Origin: Spisula solida
Taxonomy: Eukaryota > Mollusca > Bivalvia > Venerida > Mactridae
Direction of reading: 5' to 3'
Length of the DNA stretch: 64,000 bases
Assembly (NCBI GenBank): GCA_947247005.1
Contig: OX365949.1
Span: 21,209,130-21,273,129 of the forward strand
The notes under the pieces are model-generated. The model saw only the letters and a program-made list of their open reading frames with translations, was not told where the DNA came from and searched no databases. Both the position numbers and the translations under genes were made by a program. Below are positions 47,657-57,004 of this stretch, in pieces. Position 1 is the stretch's first letter. Each line of letters begins with the position of its first letter.

Positions 47657-48505
47657 ATGATGGCGGAACAGGAATTTAGGGATTTATTGGGGTTAGTTGC
47701 AATGGAAATGAGAAATCTGTCAACATCTGTTGTTGACCAAGGGATTTCACAGGTTGTTCAAACTTTCGATGGACAACCTAAGAATTTTAGAGAATGGATA
47801 CAATCAATAGAAAAATACGGAAGGCTGAGAAATTTGCCTGATGCGCGATTAAAACTTGTTGCTTTCCAAAGCAGCAAGGGGGTTGTTTCAGGATGTATTC
47901 AAAGGTTCATAACTAACAATGACCAAATGACTTGGGGTGAACTAAAGAGGGAACTGTCCTCTAAATTCTCAGACGTTAATGATGCTCATCATGCTATGTC
48001 CGTTCTAAGGTCAATGAAGCAAGGCCATGGTGAAAATATTCAAAGTTTCGCAGAGAAGTTAATGGCTATGGCTGAGATAGCCTTCAATGGGCAGGGTGGC
48101 CAAGCTGTAGATCGGCAGCTTGTGGATATCTTTGTTGATGGGCTTAGTAGTGACACTCTTAAGTTAACTATCTTAAGGCGTAATCCAGATAACTTACAAG
48201 GGGCAATAAACATTGCCACAACTGAACAGAATTTGAAAAAGAGAGTAGGACTTTCGGGTAGATACGAGCATCATGATAAGCCTACGCCCATGGAGGTGGA
48301 CCATTCACGCCCTCTAAAATGTTTCAAATGTAAGAGGTTTGGTCACTCAGCAAATAAATGTAGGTCCGTCAATAGCGTGGCAAACGAAATTACATGCTGG
48401 ACTTGTGGGGAAAAGGGACATATAAGTAGATTCTGTAAGACAGAAAAAAGGGACAAACTGCCAATGGGACATGGAAGGGGTTTTACTTTCAATAAGTTAA
48501 ACTAA
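47657..48505 (+). CDS. gag: gag polyprotein of the LTR retroelement (282 aa)
   Basis: Structural polyprotein that would assemble the particle. ATG at 47657 (a second ATG follows at once). Residues about 35-200 look like a retrotransposon capsid domain, with FDGQPKNFREWI, then MTWGELKRELSSKF, and a QSFAEKL helix. The C-terminal nucleocapsid has two CCHC zinc knuckles (C-X2-C-X4-H-X4-C): CFKCKRFGHSANKC and CWTCGEKGHISRFC. It ends with TAA at 48503, immediately after the slippery heptamer that leads into pol. No stop or frame break is seen. The length is in the normal range for Ty3/Gypsy gag. Confidence 0.93.
   Translation: MMAEQEFRDLLGLVAMEMRNLSTSVVDQGISQVVQTFDGQPKNFREWIQSIEKYGRLRNLPDARLKLVAFQSSKGVVSGCIQRFITNNDQMTWGELKRELSSKFSDVNDAHHAMSVLRSMKQGHGENIQSFAEKLMAMAEIAFNGQGGQAVDRQLVDIFVDGLSSDTLKLTILRRNPDNLQGAINIATTEQNLKKRVGLSGRYEHHDKPTPMEVDHSRPLKCFKCKRFGHSANKCRSVNSVANEITCWTCGEKGHISRFCKTEKRDKLPMGHGRGFTFNKLN
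48496..48502 (+). promoter_or_regulatory. -1 ribosomal frameshift site GTTAAAC
   Basis: In the gag frame the heptamer reads G TTA AAC followed directly by the gag stop TAA. A -1 slip gives GTT AAA and enters the pol frame, which is open from exactly 48496 onward (a stop lies just upstream at 48493). GTTAAAC is a known natural slippery sequence in nidoviruses. A stimulating pseudoknot downstream was not identified by eye. Confidence 0.75.
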
Positions 48506-48531
48506 AATGTTCTCCATATAATGAAGCCGTT

Positions 48532-51500
48532 ATGGGGAACAATAAAAATAAATCAGAAAAGTCAGAAATATTCAGTGTAAATTTAAATAAAAACCCAAAC
48601 TCATGTATTATTCACATAGGCAAAAATAGATATAGAGCACTTGTGGACACAGGGGCCGAGGTATCATTAATGCACCGAAGGGTATATGACTCTTTGAAAA
48701 TTAAACCCAAACTACAGCGCAGTGACGTTAAGCTGCAGTCTGCTGGTGGTAATCCACTTAAGTTAGATGGGAGCATTAATATTGATTTTAAAATTGGTGG
48801 AACGGAAGTGTCACAAATGTTCTATATAGTTAGAGATCTAAATAGGAATGTAATATTAGGCGTAGATTGGTTAACTAAACATGGTGTTAGAATTTATTTT
48901 GATTTAGGATGCTTAAGAATAGGTGAGAAACAATACGTTAGCCTTGAGGTGGACATTCATATATCTTCTATTGTTAGGATTAAAAACTCAACAATACTTA
49001 AACCACAAACTGCTAAAATATGTTATGGAAAAGTGAGATGTCACCCAGATTTGAAAAATAATGTTGATTATGAAGTATCATTTAATGACAGAAGTTTTAT
49101 GTCTAAAGAACCTGGTTTGACTATACTTAATTCTGTCAGTAAATTAGCTAAAGATAGAAGCATTCCTTTTATTGTGGTAAATAATACAAATAAAACTATG
49201 AGAATTTCCAGGCATGCTGTAGTGGCAAAAATTGAGATAATTACAAATACAGATTTAAAGAATGTAAATTCTGTGATAAGTAGTGTCAGTGATGATAGGC
49301 AATTGAACCTAGGAGAATTGTCAGTGCCACCTGAATTTAGGAAGGACATTGAGAAACTTGTGATTAAAAATCAAGACTTGTTTGCTTCAAAAGATTCTGA
49401 TTTAGGTCATACTGACACAGTAAAAATGAAAATAGACACAGGTGATAATGATCCAATTAAATTACGGCCTTATAGGACTCCAATGCATAACAGAAAAATA
49501 ATTGAACAGACTGTTAATGAAATGTTAGATGCCAACATTATTAAGAGGTCAAGGTCACCATGGAGCTTCCCTGTAGTCATTGTGGATAAGAAAGATAATT
49601 CTAAACGTTTTTGTGTTGATTTTAGGAAATTGAACAAAATTACTAAGAAAAACTCTTACCCCTTGCCCTTGATTGATGATATTCTGGCATTGCTAGGAAA
49701 AGCTAAGTATTTTAGTTCACTGGATCTAAAGAGTGGGTATTGGCAAGTACTCATGGACGAGAATGACAAGGAGAAAACGGCATTCGCCTGTCACACAGGT
49801 CTTTTCGAATTTAATGTCATGCCCTTTGGTCTCTCAAATGCACCAGCCATATTTCAAGAACTTATGTCCATAGTTCTGCAAGAATGTTATGAATTTGCTA
49901 CCGCATACCTAGATGACATTCTGATATTTAGTTCAACTCTACAAGAGCATATTACTCACTTAGAATTTATTTTCAGCAAATTACGTGAACACGGTCTGAA
50001 ATTGAAATTGAAAAAGTGTAGTTTCTTACAAACTGAGACAAATTACTTAGGTTTTGTTATTGATACTAATGGCGTAAAACCAGACCCGAAAAAGGTGGAA
50101 TCTATTAGGACATTGCCAGCACCTACTTGTGTAAGAGAAGTTAGATCTTTTATAGGAATGTGCTCGTACTACCGTCGGTTTATTCCGAACTTCAGCCGCA
50201 TAGCTGAGTCTATAATAGCGCTTACAAAGAAAAATGCACGTTTTAAATGGTCAACAGAACATCAAAAAGCATTCGATTACCTTAAGGACAGTCTATCTGT
50301 TGTTCCTTTGCTCTCATACCCTGATTCTAACAAACCGTATACACTCTATACAGATGCGAGTGACACCTGCATCGGGGCATGTTTGACTCAAGAAATCGAT
50401 GGAACTGAGTGTGGAATTCCCAATGTGGTTAATGAAAAACCCATATATTACTTGTCCCACAAATTAAGTAAAACTCAATGCAAGTGGTCTGTTGTAGAGA
50501 AAGAAGCTTATGCTATTCACTTTGCACTTCAAAAACTTGATTACTATCTTCACAATGCAGAGTTTGTAATTAAGACCGATCATAAACCTCTCAAATATTT
50601 GCTCGAGTCACCTATGCAGAACAAGAAAATACAGCTCTGGGCCTTAAGCATGGCAGGGTATAATTGTCAGATAGAATATATAAGCGGGGCTTCTAACACA
50701 TGTGCAGATTTACTCTCAAGAGTTCCCGATAGCCCTACATCCCAAAACGTTCCAGGTGTCTTAGATGACGACGTATGTCTCGATGTTAATGAGAATGCAT
50801 TTAAGGTCAATGTTATTGATTCTTCCCAATTTAACCCCAAGAACTTCGCCAGCTGTAGCTTACCTGTTGATGATTCATTGGAGAAACCAGTAGAAGGGTT
50901 ACCTGGATTTGACATGGTTCTGGAGCAGAATAAAGATGATGTTATTTCGCACTTGAAGTTATCCATGCAAAAAGAGAACCCCTCTAAAGAAGTTCAAACA
51001 AGGTACATGGTTGTTGAGAATATCCTATATTACATTAGCGACCCAAATGGCGAGACCAAACTTAGATTATATATACCTAGCCATTTGAGAGCGATGGTAG
51101 TGAAGCAGTACCATGATGAACTGGGACACATGGGTGTTCAGAAGACGTTTGATTCGATAAGAAGCAAATATTTCTGGCCAAATCTCTACAAAGAAATATA
51201 CAACTACGTTTCTTCCTGTACCCTATGTCAAACTAGGTCTTTACAAAAGATTCGCCAACCATTACAAGACACCGATATACCCCCTTTTCCTATGGCTAAG
51301 TTAAGTCTTGATCTTTCTGGGCCTTACCCAACCTCTTTGTCTGGAAATAAGTATATCATTGCCTTTGTAGATTGGTTTAGCGGATGGCCTGAAGCTTTTG
51401 CTGTACCTGATAAGACGGCAGATACTGTCGCACACCTGTTATTAGAAGAGATATTCCCCCGATTTGGGTCCCCTTTACAGATAGTCTCCGACAACGGTAC

Positions 51501-52563
51501 GGAAAATATAAACAAAGTAGTCCGAGAAACCATGGAAAGGTTAAACATAAGCCATGTTGTAACCAGTGTTTACCATCCACAGAGTAATGCTAAGGTAGAA
51601 AGGTTCCATAGAACGCTTCATGATATTCTAGCTAAGAAGCTTACCGAAAATCAGCAGGTCTGGGATACTCACTTAAACCAAGCTCTAGCGGCCATTAGGT
51701 TTAGTATCAGCGAATCATCTAGATTCTCCCCCTATTTTCTATTATTTAATAGAGATGTGGTATTGCCCGTTGATAACCTGATGAAACCTCGAAGGAAATA
51801 CCAAGGAGAGGAGCTCCACCAAATAGCATTACAAGAACAGCACAAGACGTTCCAGTCCGTAAGAAGGTACTTGAAGAAGGCAAAGAAGAGACAAGCCAAA
51901 TATGCCAACAGGGGTACAAAAGAGATCCATTTTGAGGTCAACGATCCAGTCTACTACAAAAATAACCAAAGGAAGGGCAAGTTAGATATCAAATGGAAGC
52001 CATTTTACCGAGTTATTGAGAAGACCGGACCAGTATCTTATATTATTAAGAACCAATTAGATGGATCTACCAGCCGGGTACACGCTGAGATGTTAAGACA
52101 TGCAAACATTGATGAATGGGAAATTCCTAAGAATGATAATGAAAGGCCAATGAGAAGACCTCAATATGCCATCCCACCAGAAATATCCGAGTCAGAAATC
52201 TCAGATTCTGAGGAAGATGAACCTCTAGCTAAATTAGCTGATAGGCATCGCCATGAAAGAGAGAATTCTGAAGAAGAAGAAAACATTCCTTTAATGGAAC
52301 TAGCAAAAAGGCTTAAGGTTAGGAATCAAGCAAATGCTAAGTCTGAAAATGTAGAGTCAATGAGTACAGATAGCGATTCTGTGCAATCTGTTAGTACAGA
52401 TACTTCAGATCAGTTAAGTACTGATGATACTGCTATGTCAGTAAATGAGATAAAGCAATCTCGCAAACTGAGTAAATCTAAACGTAAACACAAGAAGGTA
52501 CCAAATAGCGATGGTAGTCGCAAAATGAGAAATTTATTTAAGGCACTTTCTGATTTGTGTTAA
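48532..52563 (+). CDS. pol: pol polyprotein: protease, RT, RNase H, integrase (1343 aa from first ATG)
   Basis: Likely made as Gag-Pol by -1 frameshift, so its true N-terminus is about 12 codons upstream of the ATG at 48532. Approximate positions from that ATG: aspartic protease LVDTGAEVS (D39) with ILGVDWL near 108; reverse transcriptase with YLDD near 459; RNase H with TDAS near 607; integrase HHCC zinc finger 860-900 (YHDELGHMG…CTLCQ); catalytic core D near 927 (LDLSG), D near 987 (SDNGTE) and E near 1022 (DD35E); GPY/F-like segment near 1163 (KTGPVSYIIK). The last about 130 residues are acidic and serine-rich with two similar EE-PL-LA motifs and a basic KSKRKHKK stretch. No chromodomain is apparent. 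The frame is uninterrupted. Confidence 0.97.
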   Translation: MGNNKNKSEKSEIFSVNLNKNPNSCIIHIGKNRYRALVDTGAEVSLMHRRVYDSLKIKPKLQRSDVKLQSAGGNPLKLDGSINIDFKIGGTEVSQMFYIVRDLNRNVILGVDWLTKHGVRIYFDLGCLRIGEKQYVSLEVDIHISSIVRIKNSTILKPQTAKICYGKVRCHPDLKNNVDYEVSFNDRSFMSKEPGLTILNSVSKLAKDRSIPFIVVNNTNKTMRISRHAVVAKIEIITNTDLKNVNSVISSVSDDRQLNLGELSVPPEFRKDIEKLVIKNQDLFASKDSDLGHTDTVKMKIDTGDNDPIKLRPYRTPMHNRKIIEQTVNEMLDANIIKRSRSPWSFPVVIVDKKDNSKRFCVDFRKLNKITKKNSYPLPLIDDILALLGKAKYFSSLDLKSGYWQVLMDENDKEKTAFACHTGLFEFNVMPFGLSNAPAIFQELMSIVLQECYEFATAYLDDILIFSSTLQEHITHLEFIFSKLREHGLKLKLKKCSFLQTETNYLGFVIDTNGVKPDPKKVESIRTLPAPTCVREVRSFIGMCSYYRRFIPNFSRIAESIIALTKKNARFKWSTEHQKAFDYLKDSLSVVPLLSYPDSNKPYTLYTDASDTCIGACLTQEIDGTECGIPNVVNEKPIYYLSHKLSKTQCKWSVVEKEAYAIHFALQKLDYYLHNAEFVIKTDHKPLKYLLESPMQNKKIQLWALSMAGYNCQIEYISGASNTCADLLSRVPDSPTSQNVPGVLDDDVCLDVNENAFKVNVIDSSQFNPKNFASCSLPVDDSLEKPVEGLPGFDMVLEQNKDDVISHLKLSMQKENPSKEVQTRYMVVENILYYISDPNGETKLRLYIPSHLRAMVVKQYHDELGHMGVQKTFDSIRSKYFWPNLYKEIYNYVSSCTLCQTRSLQKIRQPLQDTDIPPFPMAKLSLDLSGPYPTSLSGNKYIIAFVDWFSGWPEAFAVPDKTADTVAHLLLEEIFPRFGSPLQIVSDNGTENINKVVRETMERLNISHVVTSVYHPQSNAKVERFHRTLHDILAKKLTENQQVWDTHLNQALAAIRFSISESSRFSPYFLLFNRDVVLPVDNLMKPRRKYQGEELHQIALQEQHKTFQSVRRYLKKAKKRQAKYANRGTKEIHFEVNDPVYYKNNQRKGKLDIKWKPFYRVIEKTGPVSYIIKNQLDGSTSRVHAEMLRHANIDEWEIPKNDNERPMRRPQYAIPPEISESEISDSEEDEPLAKLADRHRHERENSEEEENIPLMELAKRLKVRNQANAKSENVESMSTDSDSVQSVSTDTSDQLSTDDTAMSVNEIKQSRKLSKSKRKHKKVPNSDGSRKMRNLFKALSDLC

Positions 52564-52624
52564 AGGCTTCAAAAGTAAATAGGAATTAGTATGTAAATGA
52601 TAAGTGATTAACTGTGAGTTCCTA

Positions 52625-52644
52625 TTTATTTTGTTTATTTTCAG
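52625..52644 (+). promoter_or_regulatory. Candidate splice acceptor for env mRNA
   Basis: A T-rich tract (TTATTTTGTTTATTTTCAG) ends 20 bases before the env ATG. Env of retroviruses and errantiviruses is made from a spliced mRNA. A possible donor is AAAG|GTTAGT at 47356 in the leader. This pairing is inference. Confidence 0.55.
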
Positions 52645-52664
52645 TTGTACATAGACGTTATACT

Positions 52665-54647
52665 ATGGACCAACTAAGCATCATACTCATAACTTGTATT
52701 AGCTATACCTTTGCTTTAAGTATAAGTGAAAATGTTATATTTGAAAGAGTGAATGAGGTGTCGACTAGCCATTCCAGATGGTTAGTCACGTTTGTACACG
52801 ATTTAAAGCCATATGAACATTTCATCAATAAAATCAATGACGATTTAAATTCTGTTGATGAAATCTTGAGAGCAATCTCTAAGTTTTACGACAGTCAAAA
52901 TAAGACAGGATATGTCTATACATACGATAGTTTACACAAGGATGTACATATGATAAATGACGCATTGTGGAGCATTAAAGATAACTTTGAAGATTATAGG
53001 TCAATGAGGTCAAATGATAAACGCAATAAACGTTCATTACTACCAATCATTGGACAAATTTCATCAGTATTGTTCGGAACTTTGACTGAAGATGATCTGA
53101 ACAAAATAAACAATAATGTACGTTTACTTCATGAAAATAAAGTAAATATTATTCACGACCTTGAACAAAGTATGACGTTATTGAATTTATCAAGAGTTCA
53201 AATATCAGAAAATCGTAGAGCTATAATTGATGTGGTAATTTGCATTCGAAAGCTGCATATGAAAATGTCAAAAATTAAAGAACAATTATCTCTAAAGATA
53301 ACTGACTTGGAACAATTTGTGAGCTCATATTTCCAGTTTAAACTGATAATTGAAGAAATTAAACAGGCAAGTCAGGATGCTATGTTGTATTTGGGAAACT
53401 TAAGAAATGAAATTAATCATTTAACCCTAAACAAATTATCACCTAGTACAATATCTCCTAAAGATCTTAAGATGTTACTGACTGATATTAGAGAACATAT
53501 TCCTGAAACTTTTAAATTACCAGTAAACCCCGCGGAAAATATTTGGTATTACTACCACACGTTGTTTTGTAATACCTATCTCAGTGATCAAATTGTTATT
53601 GTTCTTGACATTCCATTGTTAGATGTTAGGAGTACGTTTGACATTTACAAAATATACAACTTACCATTACCACTTCATAATGTAACCCTTAAAAGTCAAC
53701 AATCATTAAATATGGTAGCTCAATATAAACTTGATGCTGACGCTTTAATGATAGACAAGACAAAAACAAAGTATGCATTGTTGTCAATTGATGAATTCAA
53801 ACAGTGTAATAATAAACAATTGAACTATTGCCAACTGATGAATGCACTTTATCCAGTTAACTTGAGCAAGTCGTGTACTGTTGCTTTGTTTTTAAAACGT
53901 GGTAAGAACATTAAACACTATTGTGAAAATACTGTTAGACTTGATACTAGGTTACCGTATGTAAAATATATAGGTTTTCATAAATGGGCTGTGGCTGTGA
54001 ATGATGTCGTAGACTTAACTATTAATTGTAAAGATAATCTTACAGTTGTGTCTATAAAGCCGCCATTGAGTGTTATCAGTATTAACTCCGACTGTAAGGT
54101 GTCAAGTGACTACTTTAATTTCGGACCATATTATGAATATAGAAGTGAACTGTCAAGGTCAAATTCACTGAATTATACAGTTATAGTACAACCCCTATCC
54201 GATTTGAGTCTTTGGACAAATTTGAGTGAACATATTCCGAATTCAACTTCACTCGAATTGCCTGACGAGTTGACACGATTGCAATCCATACCTATGAATA
54301 CATTCATTAATCATGTACGGGGATATCATAAGTTTAATGTAAACAATGAATCTACTTTCAATTGGACATACCCCATCATTTCATTTATTATTATCATAAT
54401 TGCAGTATGTATGTTATGTTTCTTGTACTATTATAAACGAATATTGATAAAGCAAAGGTTAGTTGATTGTTGTGGTGTAGGGATTGCTGGGGCGGATGCG
54501 CCTGGAGGTGATGTGTCGGTGTCATCCTACGTTGATGAGGACGTTCGAAATGCTCCTGGGAGGCAAATAACTTCCACACCAGACCGAGGAGAAGCGATTA
54601 TGGCTTCATTGTTACGCCGAGATGCGCAAAGACCAATATGTATATAA
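52665..54647 (+). CDS. env: env glycoprotein, F-protein/errantivirus-like (660 aa)
   Basis: Start chosen at ATG 52665. The frame is open further upstream to 52614 without ATG. It begins with a signal peptide (MDQLSIILITCISYTFALS). A furin-type site (RNKR, ending near residue 123) is followed by a hydrophobic segment, LLPIIGQISSVLFGT, then LTEDDL. This layout is like baculovirus F proteins and the Env of gypsy-like errantiviruses, where it marks the fusion peptide of the membrane subunit. Potential N-glycosylation sites are scattered. A single transmembrane helix lies near 570-590 (ISFIIIIIAVCMLCF) and about 70 cytoplasmic residues follow. The frame appears intact. Membrane fusion is the family role; function here is not shown. 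Confidence 0.88.
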   Translation: MDQLSIILITCISYTFALSISENVIFERVNEVSTSHSRWLVTFVHDLKPYEHFINKINDDLNSVDEILRAISKFYDSQNKTGYVYTYDSLHKDVHMINDALWSIKDNFEDYRSMRSNDKRNKRSLLPIIGQISSVLFGTLTEDDLNKINNNVRLLHENKVNIIHDLEQSMTLLNLSRVQISENRRAIIDVVICIRKLHMKMSKIKEQLSLKITDLEQFVSSYFQFKLIIEEIKQASQDAMLYLGNLRNEINHLTLNKLSPSTISPKDLKMLLTDIREHIPETFKLPVNPAENIWYYYHTLFCNTYLSDQIVIVLDIPLLDVRSTFDIYKIYNLPLPLHNVTLKSQQSLNMVAQYKLDADALMIDKTKTKYALLSIDEFKQCNNKQLNYCQLMNALYPVNLSKSCTVALFLKRGKNIKHYCENTVRLDTRLPYVKYIGFHKWAVAVNDVVDLTINCKDNLTVVSIKPPLSVISINSDCKVSSDYFNFGPYYEYRSELSRSNSLNYTVIVQPLSDLSLWTNLSEHIPNSTSLELPDELTRLQSIPMNTFINHVRGYHKFNVNNESTFNWTYPIISFIIIIIAVCMLCFLYYYKRILIKQRLVDCCGVGIAGADAPGGDVSVSSYVDEDVRNAPGRQITSTPDRGEAIMASLLRRDAQRPICI

Positions 54648-54817
54648 TAAAATGTGATGAATCGATGAATGAATGAACATTACTGTACGTTATACAAGAA
54701 CTTCGAAAAATAATTAGATCTGGGGTATCAGTCTGGTACAGCTACTCTGTACTAGGTGACTCTGGGTCGAATGACATTTGAAATGACATATTAAATCAAT
54801 ATGTTAAATATTGCAGC

Positions 54818-55060
54818 ATGGAATTTAACCTATCGTTACAACAAATCGCAGACGAGGACACGTCATCCAATGACATAAATACTGATGATGAAAGAAGTGA
54901 TGACGAGGGAGTATGTGATGACGTCGCAGTTATGCGCGATTATTACAACCATTCATGTAATCCCCCAAAACTTACCGTGACAACAAGAACCACCAATTCG
55001 ATAATTTATACGCATAAATCATCATCAGCGACAATAACAACTACAACGACGACTACATAG
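54818..55060 (+). CDS. Small acidic ORF between env and the 3' LTR (80 aa)
   Basis: ATG at 54818 is preceded by TTGCAG, which could serve as a splice acceptor. The N-terminal half is acidic (DEDTSSNDINTDDERSDDEG), the middle has HSCNPPK, and the end is a threonine run. There is no recognised domain. The position is that of accessory genes in complex retroviruses, but the low-complexity composition means it could be fortuitous. Confidence 0.35.
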   Translation: MEFNLSLQQIADEDTSSNDINTDDERSDDEGVCDDVAVMRDYYNHSCNPPKLTVTTRTTNSIIYTHKSSSATITTTTTTT

Positions 55061-55211
55061 AACATCTTTATTAAAACACGAACATCATCATCAACAACAA
55101 CATATGACTACAAGATTAAATTACCAATGCAAAACTTAACAGTGTTTACCTTTATGAATGAATCCGCGAGTGTGTGGGTATTTACATAATATTGAATAAA
55201 ATTAAATGTCA

Positions 55212-55295
55212 ACGGTAGACGCATGGTGAATTGTATATATAAACAACATACTATAGTAAAAAGAATAGTAAACAATGACAGTTTGCGTCTACCGT
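55212..55295 (+). other. 12-bp inverted repeat before the 3' LTR
   Basis: ACGGTAGACGCA (55212-55223) and its exact complement TGCGTCTACCGT (55284-55295) are separated by 60 AT-rich bases. In RNA they would form a stable stem in the 3' untranslated part, perhaps a processing or export signal. The role is a guess. Confidence 0.6.
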
Positions 55296-55404
55296 AGAGT
55301 GTATTATTATTGTGTTTTATTGTTTTTATTTGTGATAGTACATTATGTTAATATTTAAGAAATAATTCGTTAATTTAAATTAGTTAAAGACTAATTTAAC
55401 TCCT

Positions 55405-55418
55405 AAGAAAGGGAGGGA
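55405..55418 (+). promoter_or_regulatory. Polypurine tract
   Basis: AAGAAAGGGAGGGA abuts the 3' LTR start (55419). It is the standard plus-strand DNA synthesis primer position in LTR elements, and it fixes the LTR boundary. Confidence 0.92.
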
Positions 55419-56131
55419 TATAACATAATGCCTATCACACCATGTTTATTGTGTATTTTCTTTGATTGCATTGATTAAATTATCATTAGTGAGCATATAA
55501 TTTAAGGGACATACATTTGTATATCAGTCTGTACTTTAATGATGACCGAGTAAGTTAGACATGTATGTATTGGCAGCAGAACAAGTCTCTGTAAACAACT
55601 TAAGTCAGCTGCGACAGTTTGTACTAATTGGTATTTTGATGTTTACATTGCACCACAAAACTGATAAACAATTTCATAATTGATAGGCAGTATATAATAA
55701 TTACTGGGGAGTTGATTGACGTAAAATCATAACTTTTGGCTACTTTTTGGAACCCTCATTAAAACATGACATTCCAAATTAGTATTGCATCAGAAAATTA
55801 ACATATAATTTCATTGGTCAAGGGACTTGCAGTTTTGAAACTTCATTGGGTAATAAGGATAACACCCACTGCTGTCAATAACAAATTTAATTCTAATAAA
55901 ACTAATTGTTATATTGAAAATAGTGAGAAGAGAGTAGAGACAGAGAGAGCTCAGAGTTAAGAGAAAGAGCGAAGTACTATTCAGAGTTAGAAATGTAAAA
56001 TACAATTATTAATTAAAATGCTCACTGATGATTTGAGATTATGATTTAAACGATGAACTTATTAATTAAAATTAGAAAACTATACGATTTCGTTTGTTGA
56101 CTTTATGTTACTTGAGGAGGACTACGTAACA
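55419..56131 (+). repeat. 3' LTR (713 bp)
   Basis: The same ends, length and internal signals as the 5' LTR (TATATAATA at 55691-55699, AATAAA at 55895-55900). The AATAAA would act as the element's polyadenylation signal. It is followed by the GACA target duplicate at 56132-56135. Confidence 0.95.
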
Positions 56132-56209
56132 GACACCACACTAGGATTTAAGGTGCTGGGAAGGCAATTCTGGCCCAGGGGAAGGGCCTTTCTGTGCAAC
56201 GAACCACTT

Positions 56210-56375
56210 CGGCAGCGTTCGATAGAGCTTTAATATGCAGAGGTCTTTCCGCGAGCGCTCGCCAGTAGCATATTATTGTTCTGTTTTGTCCGCTTTTTGA
56301 AAGCAAGCCGTTTCCTAGCGTAGCCCTACCGAGAGCTCAGTAGCGGTTTGGTTTAATAGGCAACAGACTCCATAT
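56210..56375 (-). repeat. Dispersed repeat, inverted relative to 63880-63960
   Basis: The minus strand reads approximately GTTGCCTATTAAACCAAACC, GCTACTGAGCTCTCGGTAGG, GGCTTGCTTTCAA, matching AACCAAACTGCTACCGAGCG and GGGCTTGCTTCAAAAA at 63890-63950. Confidence 0.5.
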
Positions 56376-56548
56376 ATGCGGACCTGGACTACAGAGTAGA
56401 CGGAGGCAAAAATATGGTTATCTTGCCCATAGAGTATTGACTGCCGGTAACTCGGTGGCTTAGCTCAGACATACACATTCTCATAGCGGTCAAGGCCCTG
56501 GGAATGGCATCATGAGATCATGTGTCGTAGGCGCATTCACAGAATACA

Positions 56549-56880
56549 GGTCATTTCGTAACCAGGCTTAATTGTAACCAAAATAGTATTGGCGAATTCG
56601 TAACCGCCGATTTATTTCTTTTATTCAGGTATTAAAGCAGTATCATATATTATATACGGCTTATTTCATCGTAGAAATGTGTTTTAAAGGTGTTAAAATA
56701 GTTTGATATTCAAAATGTATTTATTATTTCGTTAATATTTACGGAATGAACAGATGAATAGCAAATTGTATTTCGAGCTAAGTTTAGGTCGGTTACGAAT
56801 CAGCCTAAATATGGTTACGAAATATCCGAAATTGGACGGTTACGAACAAACTGACGAATAAGCCTGGTTACGAAATAGCC
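56549..56880. mobile_element. Foldback MITE with GGTTACGAA motifs
   Basis: The ends GGTCATTTCGTAACCAGGCT and the complement GGCTATTTCGTAACCAGGCT are inverted. At least seven GGTTACGAA or TTCGTAACC motifs sit in the two arms, with a unique AT-rich centre. 332 bp, non-coding. Confidence 0.75.
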
Positions 56881-57004
56881 GCATGCCCAGTCACACCACC
56901 AAGAACATATAGCTTTTCAACACAAAGTTTATACATACCGATAGACAGATAAGCTGTCTGCAAGTGGCTGCTATTAAAATTCTGAAGGTCCAGCCACTAC
57001 AGGT

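Larger units (their letters stand above)
46576..56131 (+). mobile_element. Complete Ty3/Gypsy-class LTR retroelement with env (retrovirus-like)
   Basis: Order: LTR, primer site, leader, gag, pol, env, small ORF, polypurine tract, LTR. The element spans 9,556 bp between GACA target duplications (46572-46575 and 56132-56135). The RT, then RNase H, then integrase order and 4-bp duplication fit Ty3/Gypsy. The env with an F-like fusion segment recalls insect errantiviruses. All three main frames are open, and the LTRs show no difference in the comparison I could make, so the insertion should be very young. Activity and infectivity cannot be judged from sequence. The exact host lineage of this element is not recognised. 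Confidence 0.95.

Noticed and set aside
52614..52664. Upstream extension of env to 52614
   Set aside because: It has no ATG and spans the likely splice acceptor. The signal peptide starts properly at 52665.
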